Source: Bacteroidia bacterium
GTDB taxonomy: Bacteria > Bacteroidota > Bacteroidia > Bacteroidales > UBA932
Assembly (NCBI GenBank): GCA_030529945.1
Contig: JAUMVX010000022.1
Location: forward strand, 1 to 40,916
Direction: 5' to 3'
DNA length: 40,916 nt
This document shows, piece by piece, positions 36,888-40,916 of this stretch. The notes below the pieces were generated by a model, which ran no database searches, was not told the DNA's origin, and saw nothing but the letters and a program-made list of their open reading frames with translations. The translations under genes were made by a program, and so were the position numbers. Numbering within the stretch: position 1 is the first letter of the stretch; every line of letters starts with the position of its first letter.

Positions 36888-36894
36888 ACATTTG
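36887..36894 (+). promoter_or_regulatory. -7 box of the GNAT-AlkD gene
   Basis: TACATTTG matches TAnnTTTG exactly, 18 bp before the ATG at 36913. No clear -33 motif is visible in the duplicated sequence upstream. Confidence 0.55.
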
Positions 36895-36912
36895 CGGCAA
36901 ATTAAGACTTAT

Positions 36913-38169
36913 ATGGAGAATCTCAGTGTCCGTAGAGCAGCGGGGGAGGATATGGAGCGGATAATACAGATATTCGGAATCGCGAAGCGCTTTATGCGTT
37001 CGCACGGCAACCCGGAGCAATGGAACGGTCCCTATCCCGGACGGGAACTGATGCGCAGCGAGATAGAATGCGGACATTGTTTCGTCGTCTGCGCCGGTAG
37101 TGCTGTCGTGGGAACATTCTGTCTGATTTTCGGAGACGAACCCACTTACGGCCGGATTGAGGACGGGTGCTGGCGGAACGATGCGCCGTATGGCACCATA
37201 CACCGGCTCGCTTCAGACGGCAGCATCGGAGGAGTCGGCCACTGCTGCGTAGAATTCTGTTACAGTCTGATAGAGAACCTCCGTGCCGACACCCATCGCG
37301 ACAACATTCCTATGCAGAGGCTGCTTGAGAAGGAGGGGTTCGGGCGATGTGGGGTCATCCATCTGGAGGACGGCTCCCCGCGCATCGCGTATCAAAAGTC
37401 CAACTCGTTGAAAAACAAGCTTCAGGAGCTTGTCTGTCCCCGATTTCTGAGCGAAGACAGATACCGCAGCGGACACATAAGGATAATCAATGCCTTGCCC
37501 GGCACAAGGATTCTCGGCGTACATATCCCGGAACTTAAAACATTGGCCAGAGTTCTGCGCAAAGACGGCAAAGCGAAGGCGACGCTTGATTCTTTTGCAC
37601 GGCAGGCATCGACATCCCTCAGGCCGGATGCGGCGGACAGACTCTGCTACGAGGAGAAACTCCTTTGGGGACTTCTGCTCTGCTCTCTCAAAGGTTCTCC
37701 CGAAGAAATATTCAGACAGGTGTCGGTCTTCATTCCATACATCTCCAATTGGGCGGAATGCGACACGTTCTGCTGCAACGCCAAATGGAAAATGGACAGC
37801 GGGACTCTATGGGGGTTCATATCCCCCTATTTCGACAGCGGCAGAGAGTTCGAGGTGAGGTTTGCCCTGATAATGGCGATGACCAGGTTTCTCGACGCGG
37901 GGCATATGGACAGGACGTTCCGGGAGATTGCAGACATCCGCTACGAAAGTATAGCCAGTGCCTATACGGAGACGAAAGTCAAGCCCTACTACGTCAAGAT
38001 GGGGGTCGCCTGGCTGCTGGCGACGGCATTGGCGACCGATCCGGAGAAGACGCGCTGCTTTGTGGGCGACTTCGGCGGAAAAGGCAAACCCTTGCCGGAA
38101 GATGTGGTGCAGCTCTATGTCCGCAAGGCCCGCGAATCGTTCAGAACCAGAAATATCAGCAGTCTCTGA
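36913..38169 (+). CDS. GNAT acetyltransferase-AlkD DNA glycosylase fusion
   Basis: A 418-residue two-domain protein. Residues 1-163 are a GNAT acyltransferase (start LSVRRAAGEDMERI, middle FVVCAGSAVVGTFCLIF, and the acetyl-CoA region ending DNIPMQRLLEKEGFGRCGVI, the usual final helix and strand). Residues about 190-415 are a HEAT-like DNA alkylation repair domain (PF08713): ILGVHIPELKTLARVLRKD, SNWAECDTFC, and YVKMGVAWLLA. Trp280, Asp284, Arg316 and Trp367 align with the functional Trp109, Asp113, Arg148 and Trp187 of Bacillus cereus AlkD. It probably excises alkylated bases; the acetyltransferase target is unknown. The start at 36913 is chosen because the -7 box lies just upstream. Confidence 0.82.
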   Translation: MENLSVRRAAGEDMERIIQIFGIAKRFMRSHGNPEQWNGPYPGRELMRSEIECGHCFVVCAGSAVVGTFCLIFGDEPTYGRIEDGCWRNDAPYGTIHRLASDGSIGGVGHCCVEFCYSLIENLRADTHRDNIPMQRLLEKEGFGRCGVIHLEDGSPRIAYQKSNSLKNKLQELVCPRFLSEDRYRSGHIRIINALPGTRILGVHIPELKTLARVLRKDGKAKATLDSFARQASTSLRPDAADRLCYEEKLLWGLLLCSLKGSPEEIFRQVSVFIPYISNWAECDTFCCNAKWKMDSGTLWGFISPYFDSGREFEVRFALIMAMTRFLDAGHMDRTFREIADIRYESIASAYTETKVKPYYVKMGVAWLLATALATDPEKTRCFVGDFGGKGKPLPEDVVQLYVRKARESFRTRNISSL

Positions 38170-38205
38170 GGAGTCTGACTGCCGCTTGCGGACTTCAGTC
38201 ACCTC
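38168..38205 (+). terminator. Possible imperfect terminator hairpin
   Basis: GAGG...CCGC and GCGG...CCTC arms pair at about 13 of 18 positions around a short loop, beginning in the stop codon of the GNAT-AlkD gene. No T-tract follows, so this is a weak call. Confidence 0.3.
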
Positions 38206-38291
38206 GGCAAGATGAATTCAAAAAGTTGTAAAAACGGATTTCCGGTAACATCTTCCGGATTGCCGGTACGAAACCGTTGTGTGAGTATGAG

Positions 38292-38299
38292 TAACTTTG
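38292..38299 (+). promoter_or_regulatory. -7 box of the DXS-like gene
   Basis: TAACTTTG matches TAnnTTTG exactly, 46 bp before the start. No -33 at proper spacing is seen, which would suit an activator-dependent promoter. Three CCGG-centred half-sites at 38242, 38255 and 38263 lie upstream and could bind the AraC-type regulator encoded downstream, an unproven idea. Confidence 0.55.
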
Positions 38300-38345
38300 C
38301 ATCCGGATCCATTAAGAGTCCGGAGGCAAATAAACACAACGCTAT

Positions 38346-40112
38346 ATGTATCTTGAGAATATTAACGGTCCGGAAGATGTCAAGAAACTGGACATCGGAC
38401 AACTGAATGTCCTTGCAGATGAGGTGAGGCACTTTCTGATTGAAAAACTGAGCAATCACGGCGGTCACGTGGGACCGAATCTGGGAATGGTGGAGGCGAC
38501 CGTGGCCCTGCACTATGTATTCAATTCCCCCGAGGACAAGATTGTATTCGATGTCTCCCATCAGAGTTATACGCACAAGATTCTGACCGGCAGGAAACAG
38601 GCGTTTATGAATCCGGAGCACTATGATGACGTGACCGGCTACAGCGAACCATCGGAAAGCGCACACGACCATTTCGTCATCGGCCATACCTCGACATCAG
38701 TCAGCCTCGCCTGCGGACTGGCCAAGGGACGAGACCTCGCTGGAGGCGGGGAAAATGTCATAGCGGTCATAGGAGACGGCTCGCTCAGCGGAGGAGAAGC
38801 CCTTGAGGGGCTGAATGTCGCCGGGGCGGAACTCCGCAGCAACCTCATCATCGTTGTCAATGACAATCAGATGTCCATCGCGGAGAACCACGGCGGCCTG
38901 TACAAGAATCTTCAGTTGCTCAGAGAAACCGGCGGGCTGGCAGAAAACAACATATTCAAGGCGCTGGGACTTGAATATGTCTATGTGGCGGAAGGCAACG
39001 ACATTGCCTCTCTGATTGATGCTTTTGAGAAAGTGAAGGATACGGATTATCCGGTAGTTGTGCATATCAACACGCTGAAAGGCAAGGGTTTGACATATGC
39101 CGAAGAGAATAAGGAGAAATGGCATTACGGAGCGCCGTTCGATGTGCAGAACGGTGAACCGAAATTCAGGTCCGAGGACGAAGATTACGGAGATCTTACG
39201 GCCCGGTATCTTCTTGAGAAGATGCATTCACACCCACAGCTTGTAGCAATCACTTCCGGCACGCCTGCCGTGTTAGGATTCACTCGACCGCGCAGAGAAC
39301 AGGCCGGAAAACAGTTTGTGGATGTCGGAATCGCCGAGGAGACGGCAGTCGCAATGGCCTCCGGGATTGCGAAGCGCGGCGGGAAACCCGTCTGGGGAGT
39401 TTACAGCACGTTCATTCAGAGAACTTATGACCAGCTCTCGCAGGATCTGTGCATCAATGACAATCCAGCGCTGATGCTTGTGTTCTGGGGCGGAATTGAA
39501 AGTATGAACGATGTGACTCACACCTGCTTCTACGACATTTCCCTGCTCGCGAACATTCCGAATCTCATATATTTGGCTCCTTCCTGTCGTGAGGAATATT
39601 TCGCTATGCTGGACTGGGCAATAGGTTACCGGGAGCATCCGGTGGCAATCCGCGTACCCGTAGGCGGAGTCATTTCCCGTGCCGATGTCCGGACGGAAAA
39701 TGTCGACTGGTCAGTCCCGGCGTATGAAATCACCCGCAGAGGAAGCCGGGTGGCTATTCTTGGCCTCGGTAGTTATTATCAGAAAGGAGAGGAGACCTGT
39801 GAGCTGCTTGAGGCGCAGGGAGTCGAAGCGACACTTGTTAATCCGCGAATCATCACTTCGCTTGACACCGGGACGCTTGAGGCCCTGAAATCCGGCCACG
39901 AACTTGTCGTAACCCTTGAGGACGGGCAGATTGACGGCGGATGGGGCGAAAAGATTGCAAGGTTCTATGGAAACAGCGGGATGATGGTTCTGGTCAGAGG
40001 ACAGCGAAAACAGTTTGAGGATCATTATATTGTGGAGGAACTTCTGAAAGAGGACAGACTGACTCCGCAGCAGATTGCCGAAGATGTTATCAATCTTATA
40101 GGCAAGAAATAA
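38346..40112 (+). CDS. DXS-like thiamine-diphosphate enzyme, unclear substrate
   Basis: A 588-residue relative of 1-deoxy-D-xylulose-5-phosphate synthase (usual length about 620-640). The thiamine-binding parts are intact: GDGSLSGGEALEGLNVAG (143-160), NDNQMSI, the catalytic Glu331 in VGIAEETAV and Tyr353 in VYSTFIQRTYDQ. Substrate-site segments differ: the canonical DRAG motif (Arg420 of E. coli) reads FWGG with Trp381, the canonical GADGQTH reads SMNDVTH so that Asp427 falls on Asn388, and RYPRG reads RVPVG (436-440). His392 is kept. It may therefore join pyruvate to another acceptor, or act on another substrate. It is followed after 79 bp by an AraC-type regulator gene. Confidence 0.8.
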   Translation: MYLENINGPEDVKKLDIGQLNVLADEVRHFLIEKLSNHGGHVGPNLGMVEATVALHYVFNSPEDKIVFDVSHQSYTHKILTGRKQAFMNPEHYDDVTGYSEPSESAHDHFVIGHTSTSVSLACGLAKGRDLAGGGENVIAVIGDGSLSGGEALEGLNVAGAELRSNLIIVVNDNQMSIAENHGGLYKNLQLLRETGGLAENNIFKALGLEYVYVAEGNDIASLIDAFEKVKDTDYPVVVHINTLKGKGLTYAEENKEKWHYGAPFDVQNGEPKFRSEDEDYGDLTARYLLEKMHSHPQLVAITSGTPAVLGFTRPRREQAGKQFVDVGIAEETAVAMASGIAKRGGKPVWGVYSTFIQRTYDQLSQDLCINDNPALMLVFWGGIESMNDVTHTCFYDISLLANIPNLIYLAPSCREEYFAMLDWAIGYREHPVAIRVPVGGVISRADVRTENVDWSVPAYEITRRGSRVAILGLGSYYQKGEETCELLEAQGVEATLVNPRIITSLDTGTLEALKSGHELVVTLEDGQIDGGWGEKIARFYGNSGMMVLVRGQRKQFEDHYIVEELLKEDRLTPQQIAEDVINLIGKK

Positions 40113-40191
40113 TTAACTTAGCATCGTGCAATCGCAAGGAAGATATTTTTCACAGGGGTAGATTGCTGGAAACATAAAAGCCACTACACAT

Positions 40192-40916
40192 ATGAAAGAT
40201 TTGTATTTCAATACCATACAAGAGTTCAACGACTATTATGGCTTCGAAACGCTGCATCCGCAGGTGAGCGTGGTGCGCTTCGATCGCGAGAGGGAAGTGA
40301 CGGAAGGAATCTACCACTATGGTCTCTACGCCCTGTTCCTGAAGGAAAACAAAGGCTGCAAGCTCTCCTACGGTCTCACCGAATATGACTTCGACGAGAT
40401 GACGGTGACCAGTTTCGCACCCGGACAGAGCGTCAAGGTGGAGGCCAACCCGGATGTGAAGTATCCGAAATGGACGGCTCTGCTGTTCCATCCGGACCTG
40501 CTCTCCCGCACCGCACTTGGCAGGAACATTGACCGTTATGAGTTTTTCGAATACACATCCGATGAGGCTCTGCATCTGTCTGTCAGCGAGATAGAGATTT
40601 TCCGGGGAGTTCTTGGCTTGATCGAGCAGGAACTGCACCGGAGCATTGACAAACATTCGCGTGAACTTATCGTCAGCAACATCGAACTGCTTCTGAACTA
40701 CTGTCTCCGCTTCTACGACAGGCAGTTCATCACCCGCGAGGAAATAAACCACACCGTGGTCCGGAAGTTTTCGTCTCTGCTTGATTCGTACTTGGCAGAG
40801 AGCGCCGAAAGCGAAGGTCTGCCTACGGTCGCTTACTTTGCGGACAAATGCTGCTATTCGACAAAATATTTCGGTGAACTGGTCAAAACCGAAACCGGAC
40901 GCACCGCAAGGGACTT
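40192..40916 (+). CDS. AraC-family transcription regulator, cut by window end
   Basis: An open reading frame of at least 241 codons runs off the right edge without a stop. The first about 170 residues (MKDLYFNTIQEFNDYYGFET) form an N-terminal sensing domain of the type common in Bacteroidetes AraC proteins. From about residue 210 the first helix-turn-helix of an AraC DNA-binding domain is visible: LPTVAYFADKCCYSTKYFGE, then LVKTETGRTARD, which matches the usual pattern LxxVAxxxxxSxxYxxxxFK. The second helix-turn-helix is beyond the window. It lies directly after the DXS-like gene and may control it. Confidence 0.85.
   Translation, partial: MKDLYFNTIQEFNDYYGFETLHPQVSVVRFDREREVTEGIYHYGLYALFLKENKGCKLSYGLTEYDFDEMTVTSFAPGQSVKVEANPDVKYPKWTALLFHPDLLSRTALGRNIDRYEFFEYTSDEALHLSVSEIEIFRGVLGLIEQELHRSIDKHSRELIVSNIELLLNYCLRFYDRQFITREEINHTVVRKFSSLLDSYLAESAESEGLPTVAYFADKCCYSTKYFGELVKTETGRTARD

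Noticed and set aside
36871-36912. Upstream ATG giving a longer GNAT-AlkD protein
   Set aside because: It is upstream of the -7 element and within the duplicated transporter fragment, so it would not be in the mRNA.
38346-40112. Plain annotation as DXS of the isoprenoid pathway
   Set aside because: The changes at the phosphate-binding arginine motif, at Asp427 and in RYPRG, together with the shorter length and the AraC neighbour, make an unqualified dxs call unsafe.

Overview
The window reads as a chromosomal segment of a GC-rich member of the Bacteroidales (an Alistipes/Rikenellaceae-like genome is a fair guess; the species cannot be named from the sequence). Supporting signs are an Mfa/FimA-type fimbrial operon, a FeoA-FeoB fusion, a long animal-type urocanase, an FtcD-cyclodeaminase fusion, and promoters of the Bacteroidetes type (-7 box TAnnTTTG with TTG/TTTG about 19-20 nt upstream). 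No insertion sequence, prophage, integrase, CRISPR array or rRNA gene was seen.

Layout. 67-6665 (+): complete histidine-degradation operon ftcD/fchA-hutU-hutH-hutI, followed by a SEC-C motif protein (6712-7863). 7864-9695: a hairpin-rich intergenic stretch, then minus-strand tRNA-Leu(TAG), argR and an acyl-ACP thioesterase. 9887-12905 (+): three translationally coupled genes, an ArnC/DPM1-like glycosyltransferase, a duplicated LAB_N membrane protein and an ArnT-like GT39 enzyme, probably for envelope glycolipid modification. 12955-17128 (-): trpB2, a 48-residue FeoB-associated Cys-rich membrane protein, and feoAB. 17199-21523 (-): a GHL10/DigH-type glycosidase coupled by a 4-bp overlap to a large FAD/Fe-S D-lactate dehydrogenase-like protein. 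21742-28588 (-): fimbrial operon (SSB-like OB-fold protein, OmpA/TPR lipoprotein, two FimA/Mfa1-like subunits, Mfa2-like anchor, large Big_2-containing lipoprotein). 28955-30667: a zinc-ribbon protein and a NupG-like nucleoside permease. 30748-34749 (+): tgt-lptF/G-dut-murF housekeeping operon closed by a strong terminator. 34804-36654 (-): Na/Pi cotransporter with PhoU domain. 36913-40916 (+): a GNAT-AlkD fusion, a DXS-like enzyme with altered substrate-site residues and an AraC regulator cut by the window end.

The most interesting points are the DXS-like paralogue that keeps the thiamine machinery but lacks the phosphate-anchoring arginine motif, beside an AraC regulator; the GNAT-AlkD fusion whose promoter region carries a near-identical ~40-bp copy of sequence from inside the neighbouring transporter gene; an 11-bp perfect inverted repeat framing 164 bp upstream of the fimbrial operon; loss of all three zinc cysteines in Tgt; the ArnC/LAB_N-LAB_N/ArnT trio; the DigH-like/D-lactate dehydrogenase coupling; and a dispersed palindromic repeat family with copies at about 8.06, 14.5 and 21.6 kb and possibly inside a coding sequence.
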